Source: JAFGDH01 sp964447525 | GTDB taxonomy: Archaea; Aenigmatarchaeota; Aenigmatarchaeia; QMZP01; QMZT01 | Assembly (NCBI GenBank): GCA_964447525.1 | Contig: CAYUSU010000029.1 | Coordinates: 1-18,853, forward strand | Length of the DNA stretch: 18,853 nucleotides | Direction: 5' to 3' | The notes under the pieces: model-generated | Database searches by the model: none | Seen by the model: only the letters and a program-made list of their open reading frames with translations | Told to the model about the DNA's origin: nothing | Position numbers and translations under genes: made by a program | Shown: one piece after another, positions 6,258 to 13,860 of the stretch | Position numbering within the stretch: position 1 is the stretch's first letter | Layout: each line of letters opens with the position of its first letter

Positions 6258-8417
6258 TCAGGTCCTGTTTTCTATTTCCTTCCGTACCTTTTTGATGAAG
6301 CCGTCAAGATCAACGCCGAACTCAACCTTCCTTTCACCGCGCTTCCTGACAGAGATCGTTCCTTTCTCCTCTTCTTTGTCCCCGATCACTATCATGTAAT
6401 TTATCTTCTGCATCTCCGCTTCCCTGATCTTGTAATCCACTGTGTTGTTGTCCAGATCAACTTCTGAAAGTATTCCTTCAGAAAGCAATCTTTCATGGAT
6501 TTTCTGCGTGGCCTTTATGTTTCGTTCAGTGAAGGACATCACTTTTACCTGAACCGGCGAAAGCCATACAGGGAGATTCCCATTCAGATGTTCCAATAAG
6601 ATTCCTATGAACCTTTCCATGGAACCGTATATCGTTCTGTGGAGCATCACTGGTCTGTGCGGAGAATTATCTTCTCCTGTGTATGTAAGCTCGAATCTCT
6701 CTGGCATGGAGAAATCCAGTTGTATGGTCGCGCATTGCCACGTCCTTCCCAAAGAATCCTTGATATGGAAGTCTATCTTCGGGCCGTAAAACGCGCCGTC
6801 ACCCTTGTTCAGCTTGAAATTCATCTTCCTTTTCTTGAGAACGCTCTCCAGTACCTTTTCGGCCTTGTCCCATACCTTGTCGCTTCCAATCCTCTTTTCA
6901 GGTCTCGTTGAAAGCTCGACATCGTAACCGAATCCGAATTTCCTGTATAACATGTCCGCCATTTCCATCACGCCCGCTATCTCCGATTCCATCTGCTTTT
7001 CCGTGCAGTAAATGTGCGCATCATCCTGTGTAAACTTAACGGCCCTGAAAAGTCCGGTGAGAACACCTGAGAGCTCCTGTCTATGGACTACACCAAGTTC
7101 CCCGACTCTTAGCGGAAGATCACGGTATGATCTTGGACGGGATTTGTAAACCAGCATCCCTCCGGGACAGTTCATCGGTTTCACCGCGAATTCCCTGTCT
7201 TCATAATTTGAAAGGAATATGTTGTCCCTGTATTTTTCCCAGTGGCCCGATATCTGCCAAAGCTTCTTGTCCAATATGATTGGAGTGGAAATCTCTTTGT
7301 ATCCTGCCTTCCTGTGTTCTTCTCTCCAGAATTTCACGAGTTCGTTATAGATTTTCCATCCTTTGTCGTGCCAGAACACCATTCCCGGTGCAGTCTCGGA
7401 AAAACTGAATAAATTCATTCGCTGGCCTAGAATCCTGTGATCGTTCTCCTTTAATTTTTCTTTATCCAGCCTGGTCTTGGATATCTCCCTTAACAGTTGT
7501 TTGATGTCGTAGGTTTCCACCGCTTCTGTGATCTTCTCTGCTGGAATTTTAATAGTAATATCTACTTTACCTTCACCCTTTTTTTTGTAACCTACAATAT
7601 TTATTTTATTGGCGATTTTTTCTGTGTTTGATACATGGGGATTACCGCATGGTTCGGGTGGAAGTTTTCCAATACTCACAACTCTGAGAGTATCGAGATC
7701 TTTTGGAACAGCCTTCTCGAATATCTTTCCGCATTTTTCAATAGCTTTGGCTCTATTGAGATTTTCAATTTTAACTTCAAGCTTGGAAGATAGGTTTTTA
7801 TCGACTTCCATTTGAATTTTTTCTATTAGTTTATTGTCAATATCGAATTTCAATTCTCTCCAGTGTAGGACAGACTTGTGATCTGATGTTTCGGAAATGC
7901 TTATGAATTCTTGTCCCGTTATTTCTCTCGTTGTATCGAAAACAAGATGAGAAGCAGTTTCCATCCTTGCTTCCATGGAGTTATCAGATTCTTCGTCTCC
8001 GGATGATATTTCCCTCGAAAGCTCGGAAAGGGGATGACCTTTGCACTTGACATTGAACATCTTGTACCATCCGAACGGGGCGCGATACACTTTCAGTTTC
8101 TTGTCCTTTAGTGCTTTCTCGATACCTTTGAGCGTACTTAGCGCTGTCTTTGGGTTGGATGGTGTTGTTGAGAGATGGACGTATGGATAGACAACTATAC
8201 TGGTTGCCTTTACCTGATCATAAACTTTAATTATTTCAGTCACTGTTTTCTCTATTATTGACTTTTCCTTTCCTTCGTCTTGCTTTTCAACTGAAGAAAA
8301 TACGACTAACGTTTCCTCAGCTCTGTATTTCTTTACTTCAATCTCTTCTGCATCCTTCATTGCCTTTTTCTTTGGTTCCCATTCAATGAAGTCCGAATGC
8401 AAACACAATATTTTCAT
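6258..8417 (-). CDS. thrS: Threonyl-tRNA synthetase with archaeal editing domain plus an AlaX/SAD-like domain and bacterial-type core
   Basis: It charges tRNA-Thr with threonine. With the start at 8417 it has 719 residues. Residues 1-140 (MKILCLHSDFIEWEPKKK, YVHLSTTPSNP, APFGWYKMF, CKGHPLSELSREI) form the archaeal D-Tyr-deacylase-like editing domain that removes mischarged serine. Residues about 150-300 resemble the second additional domain (SAD/AlaX): ASHLVFDTTREITG, VVSIGKLPPEPCGNPHVSNT. There the CxxxH zinc pair is kept (C257, H261), but the first HxxxH motif is ExxxH (E153, H157). Residues about 325-615 are a class II core of bacterial type (MNCPGG, HRQELSGVLTGLFRAVKFTQ, DDAH, LHRTIYGSMERFIGILLEH) with zinc ligands C417, H468 and H593. 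The HGTP anticodon-binding domain ends the protein. The start follows GAGGTGG-N5. The region encoding the SAD-like part is more AT-rich than the core. Confidence 0.95.
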   Translation of the reverse strand: MKILCLHSDFIEWEPKKKAMKDAEEIEVKKYRAEETLVVFSSVEKQDEGKEKSIIEKTVTEIIKVYDQVKATSIVVYPYVHLSTTPSNPKTALSTLKGIEKALKDKKLKVYRAPFGWYKMFNVKCKGHPLSELSREISSGDEESDNSMEARMETASHLVFDTTREITGQEFISISETSDHKSVLHWRELKFDIDNKLIEKIQMEVDKNLSSKLEVKIENLNRAKAIEKCGKIFEKAVPKDLDTLRVVSIGKLPPEPCGNPHVSNTEKIANKINIVGYKKKGEGKVDITIKIPAEKITEAVETYDIKQLLREISKTRLDKEKLKENDHRILGQRMNLFSFSETAPGMVFWHDKGWKIYNELVKFWREEHRKAGYKEISTPIILDKKLWQISGHWEKYRDNIFLSNYEDREFAVKPMNCPGGMLVYKSRPRSYRDLPLRVGELGVVHRQELSGVLTGLFRAVKFTQDDAHIYCTEKQMESEIAGVMEMADMLYRKFGFGYDVELSTRPEKRIGSDKVWDKAEKVLESVLKKRKMNFKLNKGDGAFYGPKIDFHIKDSLGRTWQCATIQLDFSMPERFELTYTGEDNSPHRPVMLHRTIYGSMERFIGILLEHLNGNLPVWLSPVQVKVMSFTERNIKATQKIHERLLSEGILSEVDLDNNTVDYKIREAEMQKINYMIVIGDKEEEKGTISVRKRGERKVEFGVDLDGFIKKVRKEIENRT

Positions 8418-8422
8418 TAAAT

Positions 8423-8429
8423 CCACCTC
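8423..8429 (-). promoter_or_regulatory. Ribosome-binding site GAGGTGG of thrS
   Basis: A strong GAGGTGG motif lies five bases before the ATG at 8417. An in-frame GTG at 8426 lies inside this motif, so the longer start there is unlikely. Confidence 0.7.
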
Positions 8430-8455
8430 TTCTATCTTTAGATTTTACACTCCGG

Positions 8456-8466
8456 TTAATATATTT
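8456..8466 (-). promoter_or_regulatory. TATA box of thrS
   Basis: The minus strand reads AAATATATTAA, centred about 44 nt before the thrS ATG. This predicts an 18-nt leader or so containing the GAGGTGG site. Confidence 0.55.
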
Positions 8467-8470
8467 GCAG

Positions 8471-8486
8471 CCCAGCTTCCGCTGGG
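8471..8486 (-). terminator. GC-rich hairpin with GNRA-type loop after the propeller operon
   Basis: On the minus strand CCCAGC-GGAA-GCTGGG forms a perfect 6-bp stem with a GGAA (GNRA) tetraloop. It lies about 38 nt past the last propeller stop and just upstream of the thrS TATA box, so it would be in the 3' untranslated region of the propeller transcript. It may be a termination, processing or stability element. Confidence 0.4.
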
Positions 8487-8518
8487 ATCATAAGTCAGGA
8501 ACCCCAGAAGAAGCCAGT

Positions 8519-8543
8519 GCACACTACAAAGATGTAGTAGTGC
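8519..8543 (-). terminator. Hairpin spanning the stop codon of the last propeller gene
   Basis: On the minus strand GCAC, a bulged T, and ACTACA pair with TGTAGT and GTGC around a TCTT loop. The result is ten base pairs with one bulge, and the TAG stop lies in the 3' arm. It ends the polycistron and probably protects or terminates the messenger. The function is inferred. Confidence 0.4.
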
Positions 8544-9906
8544 ATGTTGTCGTCGTTGCTTCGCTTGTGTTCGTGGTTGTAATGGAGTTCATGATAGGTA
8601 ATTGTTCGGTTAATTTTATATTGTTATTGTCCAGTATCATGAACTGTAAATTATAATCGTTTTCGCTCTTGTAATCCGAACCTGATATATACTCGCTTTC
8701 TATATGATAATCACTAAGGGATACCGTATCGCCTTTCTTTGACTTGTATTTGGTTTCCTCTAAAACTTCGAATGAAGTTTCTTTCTTGATCTCTGCACTG
8801 AACATCTCATACGGGCTTTTCCATGATGATTTCTGAAGAGTGCTGGTCTGGACATTCCATATTTCCTCCCCGGTTTCAATGTCCAGATAATGAACCTTAC
8901 AGTCCACCCCTCCGAACAAGATGACATTTCCGTGTATCTTGGGTTCGTCCCATATCTCTCCGTCTATCCGGTGTCTCCATATCTCCTTCCCATTCTTGGA
9001 TAAACAGTAAACGTTCCCATCTTCAGAACCGAAATATATTTTCCCTTCTATTATTGTGGCCTTGGATTCGATCACTTTTCCCGTCTTGAATTTCCATAAA
9101 ATTTTCCCTTCTATGTCCAAACAAAAGAGATTACCATCCCTCGCCCCGACATACATCCGATCTTCGTGGATGGTCGGAGAAATGGCAACCCCATAATTTC
9201 CGAGCCTTTCCTTCCATAACAATTTGCCGCTTCCGGTTTCAATTGCATAAAGGTAGCTATCGAATGATGGGATGTAAACGATATTGTCTTTTACAGTCAG
9301 ATGTACCGGGCAGAATACCTCCGCCCCGGTCTTGAACCTCCATATTTCCTCCCCTTCCATATTCAGACAATATGCATATCCGTCGAATGAACCGAATATG
9401 ATTTTGTCATCACTGAAACCCGGGGCGCAGCACATTTCGTCACCCGTCTTGAATCTCCATATGATTTTGCCCGTTTTCGCATCAATCGCGTAAAAATACG
9501 AATCCCTGCATGATGTATATACCATACCATCCTTTACTGCGGCATAACCAGCTGTTGCTCCCCCTAATTTGCATTTCCAGATTATTTCACTATTGTCCGC
9601 ATCAATGCAATAGAAATCGCCTTCCCTGTTGCCCCCGATGTACAACCTCCTGTTGGAATAAACAGGTGATGAATCAAGAAGTATTCCTAGTTTTTTCTTC
9701 CATATAATTTTCCTGTCATCTATATCGAGTGCGTAAAGATAACCGTCGAATGCTCCCCAATATAAAATCCCGTCAAAGAGGGTAGTTCTTACTATGGAAC
9801 CCCCCGGAGTTGCTGACCAAACCCTGTCGAACTTCTTAACCTTCCTTACTTGAACATCCTCTAGTTCGACATCAAAGTCCGCGGTCTCAAATCCGTGGAA
9901 TTCCAT
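8524..9906 (-). CDS. PQQ-like beta-propeller repeat protein, paralog 1 (last gene of operon)
   Basis: 460 residues with no signal peptide or membrane span, so probably cytoplasmic. The N-terminus is acidic (FETADFDVELEDVQVRKVKK). About eight repeats of ~40 residues follow, each with a Y-x-Y/C-(I/L)-D turn and a W-(R/K)-x-K docking motif, for example ILYWGAFDGYLYALD and KIYFGSEDGNVYCLS. This indicates an eight-bladed PQQ/BamB-type propeller. The last blade keeps the Asp-Cys pair (GGVDCKVHYLD) shared by all copies. The conserved Tyr-rich tail is present (SLSDYHIESEY, GSDYKSENDY) but the end differs from its siblings: a Thr-rich stretch (TTTNTSEATTTTCTTTSL). In the other copies this position encodes the next gene's start. 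The ATG at 9906 follows GGAGG-N7 and overlaps the previous gene by 46 nt. Despite the family name, nothing shows that it binds PQQ. Confidence 0.9.
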   Translation of the reverse strand: MEFHGFETADFDVELEDVQVRKVKKFDRVWSATPGGSIVRTTLFDGILYWGAFDGYLYALDIDDRKIIWKKKLGILLDSSPVYSNRRLYIGGNREGDFYCIDADNSEIIWKCKLGGATAGYAAVKDGMVYTSCRDSYFYAIDAKTGKIIWRFKTGDEMCCAPGFSDDKIIFGSFDGYAYCLNMEGEEIWRFKTGAEVFCPVHLTVKDNIVYIPSFDSYLYAIETGSGKLLWKERLGNYGVAISPTIHEDRMYVGARDGNLFCLDIEGKILWKFKTGKVIESKATIIEGKIYFGSEDGNVYCLSKNGKEIWRHRIDGEIWDEPKIHGNVILFGGVDCKVHYLDIETGEEIWNVQTSTLQKSSWKSPYEMFSAEIKKETSFEVLEETKYKSKKGDTVSLSDYHIESEYISGSDYKSENDYNLQFMILDNNNIKLTEQLPIMNSITTTNTSEATTTTCTTTSL

Positions 9907-11231
9907 AAAAGTTCCTCCATTAGAGTGTTTTCATCCAGTATCACCCATTGAACATCGTAATCACTCTTGCTTTTGTAGTCGGATGTTGTCGTGTATTCGC
10001 TCTCGATCTGGTAGTCTGAAAGGGAGACTGAATTCTCCTTCTTTGACTTGTATTTTCGTTCGATGTTTTCCTCATCTGTTGAACTTTCTTTAGTGATTTC
10101 AACCTTGAATGACTGGTAAGGTGGTAGCATCTCGCTCTGAGAGTGATTGCTCGTGGGGAACCTCCATATTTCCTCTCCGTTTATCGTATTGACCGAATAC
10201 ATATTGCAGTCCCATGAAGTGAAAAATACTTGGTCATTATATAAAAGAGGTTTCATGTAGACCATACCACCAGTCTTGAACCTCCATATTTCCTTACCCT
10301 TAAAATCAATTGCGTAGAAATTGTTGTCGCATGAACCTACGAGAATTTTACCGTCTCTTATGATAGGTACTCCCATTACTTCCTTTCCTCCGACAAACCT
10401 CCACATTTCTTTCCCGTCAAGGGAAACTGCGTATAATATACCGTCTCTGCATCCCTGATAAATTACGTTATCGTGAATTATTGGTGCAGTGGAATTTCCA
10501 TATTTTCCTGTCTTGAATCTCCATATTTCTTTTCCAGTTCTCCAGTCGATGCAGTATAAATAATTATCAAAGGATGATATGAACGTCTTTCCTTCATGGA
10601 ACGGAACTTGGTTGCAGTTGAGAATTTCGCCCCCTGTCTTGAATCTCCACATCTCATTCCCAGATTCCGAACCCAGGCAGTAAAAATATCCGTCAAACGA
10701 ACCGAAAAATACCATACCTTCGTGATAAGAGGCAGAGGAGAATATCCAGTCGGCGGTCTTATATCTCCATATCATTTTCCCGGTTTCAGAATCAAGACAA
10801 TAAAAATAATCATCCTTTGAACCGATGTATATCTTATCATTGGAAATTAACGGGGTAGATGATATGCTCCCACCGGTCTTGAATTCCCACATGGTATCCC
10901 CATTTTTTGAATCAATGCAATACACGATTCCATCATAAGTTCCTATGTATATTTTATCCCTCTTTGATACGGGGGAAGAATAAACAATCATTCCTACGAG
11001 TTTTTTTCTCCATATCTCCTTTCCGCTCAGTAAGTCAACGGCGTAAAAATTCGAGTCGCATGCCCCGAAATAAACGGTATTCCCTATCAGAATCGGGGAA
11101 TTGAACGAACTACCACCACCTTCCTTCGCGGACCATACCCTGTCAAATTTAGATACCTGCTTCACGTTGACATCTTCAATATCTACATCAAAGTCTGAAA
11201 ACTCGCTGTCAAAACCGAACTCGAATGACAT
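9861..11231 (-). CDS. PQQ-like beta-propeller repeat protein, paralog 2
   Basis: 456 residues, no signal peptide. The start is MSFEFGFDSEFSDFDVD, acidic and Phe-rich and almost identical to paralog 7, followed by the KFDRVW strand and eight blades (for example IYIGTYDGIVYCID, VFFTSWDCNMYSVN). Blade 5 is followed by the paralog-conserved FKTGKYGNS loop, and blade 6 is the GCRDGILYAVSLDGKEMW type. The tail runs YKSKKENSVSLSDY, EYTTTSDYKSKSDYDV and LMEEL. The final ~16 residues (LLWNSTDLRPRTLMSN) are encoded by the start of paralog 1 in another frame, so they are probably not under selection as protein. Its own start has GGAGG-N7-ATG and overlaps the previous gene by 49 nt. Confidence 0.9.
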   Translation of the reverse strand: MSFEFGFDSEFSDFDVDIEDVNVKQVSKFDRVWSAKEGGGSSFNSPILIGNTVYFGACDSNFYAVDLLSGKEIWRKKLVGMIVYSSPVSKRDKIYIGTYDGIVYCIDSKNGDTMWEFKTGGSISSTPLISNDKIYIGSKDDYFYCLDSETGKMIWRYKTADWIFSSASYHEGMVFFGSFDGYFYCLGSESGNEMWRFKTGGEILNCNQVPFHEGKTFISSFDNYLYCIDWRTGKEIWRFKTGKYGNSTAPIIHDNVIYQGCRDGILYAVSLDGKEMWRFVGGKEVMGVPIIRDGKILVGSCDNNFYAIDFKGKEIWRFKTGGMVYMKPLLYNDQVFFTSWDCNMYSVNTINGEEIWRFPTSNHSQSEMLPPYQSFKVEITKESSTDEENIERKYKSKKENSVSLSDYQIESEYTTTSDYKSKSDYDVQWVILDENTLMEELLWNSTDLRPRTLMSN

Positions 11232-11232
11232 A
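11182..11232. repeat. 51-bp near-identical direct repeat, copy A
   Basis: This stretch encodes the first 16-17 codons of paralog 2 and, in another frame, the last residues of paralog 3. It matches 17777-17827 at all but one of 51 bases, far closer than the rest of the paralogs. It suggests gene conversion or unequal exchange. Confidence 0.85.
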
Positions 11233-12550
11233 AAAGTTCCTCCATTAATTTGTTTTCCTCAAAAATAACCATACTCACATCATAATCGCTTTTACTCTTG
11301 TAATCGGACGTTGTCGAGTATTCCGTCTCTATTTTGTAATTTGACAATGAAGCAGAAGACTCGTTTTTAGACGCGTACCTATCTTCCGAAATGGCGTCCT
11401 CTATCTGTGTTTCCTTCTTTACGACCATCTCGAATTCCTTGTGCGGCGGTGGCTGGTATGCTCTTTCCTGAGAACTTGCTGCGAATCTCCATGCCTCTTC
11501 TCCCGTCTCCGAATTCAGTGCATAAACATTACAATCCCATGAGGCTACGAACACTAATCCGTTGTGGAAGACTGGTCTTCCATAAGTATAATAACCGGTC
11601 CTGAATCTCCAAAGTTCCTTGCCGGTGTCAGCGTCCAGACAATAAAAATTGTAATCTTCTGAACCAAAATAAACCTTCCCGTTCATTATGCTGGCCCCTA
11701 TCGTTATTTTTCCGAACGTGAACCTCCACACTTCCTTGGAAGTATCCTTGTCAATGGCATAAAGAACTCCTTCCCTGTTTCCGAAAATAAGAAGATTACC
11801 GTAAATTGCCGGGGCACCTGATAACCCAAGCTTCCCTGCGTTGAACCTCATTACTTCCTTTCCGTCTTCTATCCTTACCCCGTAGAGATTATTGTCCCAT
11901 GAAGTGAAGTAGACCACTCCTTCAACGATCGGTGGCTTCTGTTCTGACTGTATGTGGTCGTCAGTGTGGAATCTCCATCTCTCTGTTCCAGTGTTCTTGT
12001 TGAGACAAAAGAAGTTACCATCGTAACTACCGAACATCACTAGATTTTCATGTATATTTGGAGTGGCAACGATTTCCCCTCCGGTCTTGAATCTCCACGT
12101 TTCCTCTCCCGTAACTGCATCTATTGCGTAAAAATATGAATCCAGCGATCCGAAATATATGACCCCTTCACTGGTAATACCGGAACCGTAAACCTTACCG
12201 GAAGTCTTGAACCTCCACTTCTCTTCCCCGGTTTCAGAATCTAAGCAGTACATGTTACCGTCAAAAGATCCCACGTACATCAGTTTTCCGTAAAATTTCG
12301 GGGAATCTATTATTATTCCTCCCGCTTTGAACTTCCAGATTTCGTTACCTTCCATATCAACGCAGTAAACATAACCATCACAATCACCGAAATAAACCTT
12401 ATCACCATTGACGTTGCAATATGAAATGCTTCCTCCGTTTCCTAGATTAAAGATTCGAGTGAACTTCTTCGTCTTCTTCATTTCGAATTCCTCTATCTCG
12501 ACGTTGAAATCATCAAACCCGGAATCGAATTCTCCAAATCCAAATGACAT
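11183..12550 (-). CDS. PQQ-like beta-propeller repeat protein, paralog 3
   Basis: 455 residues, no signal peptide. The N-terminus is MSFGFGEFDSGFDDFNVEIE with KFTRIF, then eight blades (VYFGDCDGYVYCVD, MYVGSFDGNMYCLD, IYFGSLDSYFYAID, VMFGSYDGNFFCLN and others). The last blade is VASWDCNVYALN, with the invariant Asp-Cys. Blade 5 has the unusual RFNAGKLGLSGAP form of the conserved loop. The tail is YASKNESSASLSNY, EYSTTSDYKSKSDYDV and ENKLMEEL, after which CHSSSVLTASFQTLM is just the next gene's start read in another frame. The start follows GGAGG with an 8-nt spacer and lies 58 nt inside the previous gene. Confidence 0.9.
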   Translation of the reverse strand: MSFGFGEFDSGFDDFNVEIEEFEMKKTKKFTRIFNLGNGGSISYCNVNGDKVYFGDCDGYVYCVDMEGNEIWKFKAGGIIIDSPKFYGKLMYVGSFDGNMYCLDSETGEEKWRFKTSGKVYGSGITSEGVIYFGSLDSYFYAIDAVTGEETWRFKTGGEIVATPNIHENLVMFGSYDGNFFCLNKNTGTERWRFHTDDHIQSEQKPPIVEGVVYFTSWDNNLYGVRIEDGKEVMRFNAGKLGLSGAPAIYGNLLIFGNREGVLYAIDKDTSKEVWRFTFGKITIGASIMNGKVYFGSEDYNFYCLDADTGKELWRFRTGYYTYGRPVFHNGLVFVASWDCNVYALNSETGEEAWRFAASSQERAYQPPPHKEFEMVVKKETQIEDAISEDRYASKNESSASLSNYKIETEYSTTSDYKSKSDYDVSMVIFEENKLMEELLCHSSSVLTASFQTLM

Positions 12551-13860
12551 GTTAAATCCTCCATTAATTTATTCTCATCAAAAATTACCAACTGGACGTC
12601 ATAGTCGCTCTTTGTTTTGTAGTCACTGGTTGTTGCGTATTCTGACTTGATTTCGTACTGGTCCAGCGAAATATCCTGTTCCTTGTTAGTGTAAAAATCC
12701 TTTTCCATTTCTATGTTGATCTGTGTTTCCTTGAGTTCAGGTTTCGCTATCATTTTTTCAATTATATCAAGTGGGGCCTGGACCTTTGTTGACGTCTGGA
12801 ATCTCCACTCCTCTTTGCCGGTCTTGGCGTCTAAGATGTAAAGGTTGCAGTCCCAAGATCCGAAAATTATAAGACCGTTCCATTCTAGAGCGTCACTCCA
12901 AACTTCCCCCTCTGTTCTGAATTTCCAAACGAGCTTCCCATTCATCGTCAGAGCATACATGTGATTGTCGGTCGACCCGAAGTATATCGTTCCGTCGTGT
13001 ATTAACGGCTTCATGTCCCCTACCTTATTGTTGGTCCTGAATCTCCACATCTCCTTCCCGGTCCCGGCGTCAAGCACGTAAAAGTTCCCGTCCCATGAGC
13101 CGAAATACACCCTCCCTTCATGTATTAGAGGATTGGTTTCTACCGCCCGCCCGGTCTCGAACCTCCATAACTCTCTCCTTGTCTTGAGGTCGACTGCGTA
13201 AATCGTCTTGTCGTATGAGGTCACGAACATTACATCGTCATGTATCGAAAACGGATAATAATGAAGAATACATCCACCGGCCCTGAACCTCCATATCTCC
13301 TGTCCCGTTTCCGGGTTCAGACAGTAAACGTTGCCGTCATGCGATCCCACGTAAAGCTCTCTGTCGTGGATGACGCATCCGGACCCGACCCAGTCACCCG
13401 TCATGAACCTCCAAAGTTCCTTTCCAGTCCCGGCGTCAATGCAGTAAACATGATCGTCGAAAGAGCCGAAATATATCCTTCCACAACAAAGGTAAGCGTT
13501 GGATGTTATCCTGTCCCCGGTCTTGAATTTCCACACCATTTTCCCGTTGCTTGTATCTATTTTGTACATGTTGCCGTCGTAGCATCCGATATAAAGATAT
13601 CCGTCTTCTACCACAGGTCTCGCCTCGACGAAGCTCCCGTTCCCCCTGAACCTCCAGACGACCTTCCTGGAATTGAGGTCGATTGCATAGATGTAATAGT
13701 CGCAGGAGCCGAAATATAGTATGTCATCCTTTATGACGCCGACCGAGGAAATGCTCCCGCCGAATCCGACCGTCCACGATCCGGTGTAAAACTTCGGCTT
13801 CTCCACCAAAAGATCGGTCATCTCTGTTGAAAAATCCATTGAGACGTTTTCGAAGTCCAT
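12493..13860 (-). CDS. PQQ-like beta-propeller repeat protein, paralog 4 (most divergent ends)
   Basis: 455 residues. The eight blades are the most regular of the set: YFGSCDYYIYAID, YIGCYDGNMYKID, YFGSFDDHVYCID, YVGSHDGNVYCLN, FVTSYDKTIYAVD, YFGSWDGNFYVLD, YFGSTDNHMYALT and IFGSWDCNLYILD, each followed by W-(R/K)-F. The N-terminus (MDFENVSMDFSTEMTDLLV) departs from the shared FDS-F-SDFDV pattern. Blade 6 and the loop after blade 5 (RAVETNP) also differ from the siblings. The tail begins differently (KETQINIEMEKDF) but keeps SEYATTSDYKTKSDYDV and LMEDL. The start has GGAGG-N7 (ACTTAAATG context) and overlaps the previous gene by 43 nt. The sequence around 13040-13800 looks more GC-rich than its neighbours. 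Confidence 0.9.
   Translation of the reverse strand: MDFENVSMDFSTEMTDLLVEKPKFYTGSWTVGFGGSISSVGVIKDDILYFGSCDYYIYAIDLNSRKVVWRFRGNGSFVEARPVVEDGYLYIGCYDGNMYKIDTSNGKMVWKFKTGDRITSNAYLCCGRIYFGSFDDHVYCIDAGTGKELWRFMTGDWVGSGCVIHDRELYVGSHDGNVYCLNPETGQEIWRFRAGGCILHYYPFSIHDDVMFVTSYDKTIYAVDLKTRRELWRFETGRAVETNPLIHEGRVYFGSWDGNFYVLDAGTGKEMWRFRTNNKVGDMKPLIHDGTIYFGSTDNHMYALTMNGKLVWKFRTEGEVWSDALEWNGLIIFGSWDCNLYILDAKTGKEEWRFQTSTKVQAPLDIIEKMIAKPELKETQINIEMEKDFYTNKEQDISLDQYEIKSEYATTSDYKTKSDYDVQLVIFDENKLMEDLTCHLDLENSIPGLMISTSR

Noticed and set aside
13240..13719. 159-codon plus-strand open frame
   Set aside because: It is antisense to the blades of paralog 4 and its Pro/Val-rich repeats are the reverse reading of the propeller motif. 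It has no ribosome-binding site.
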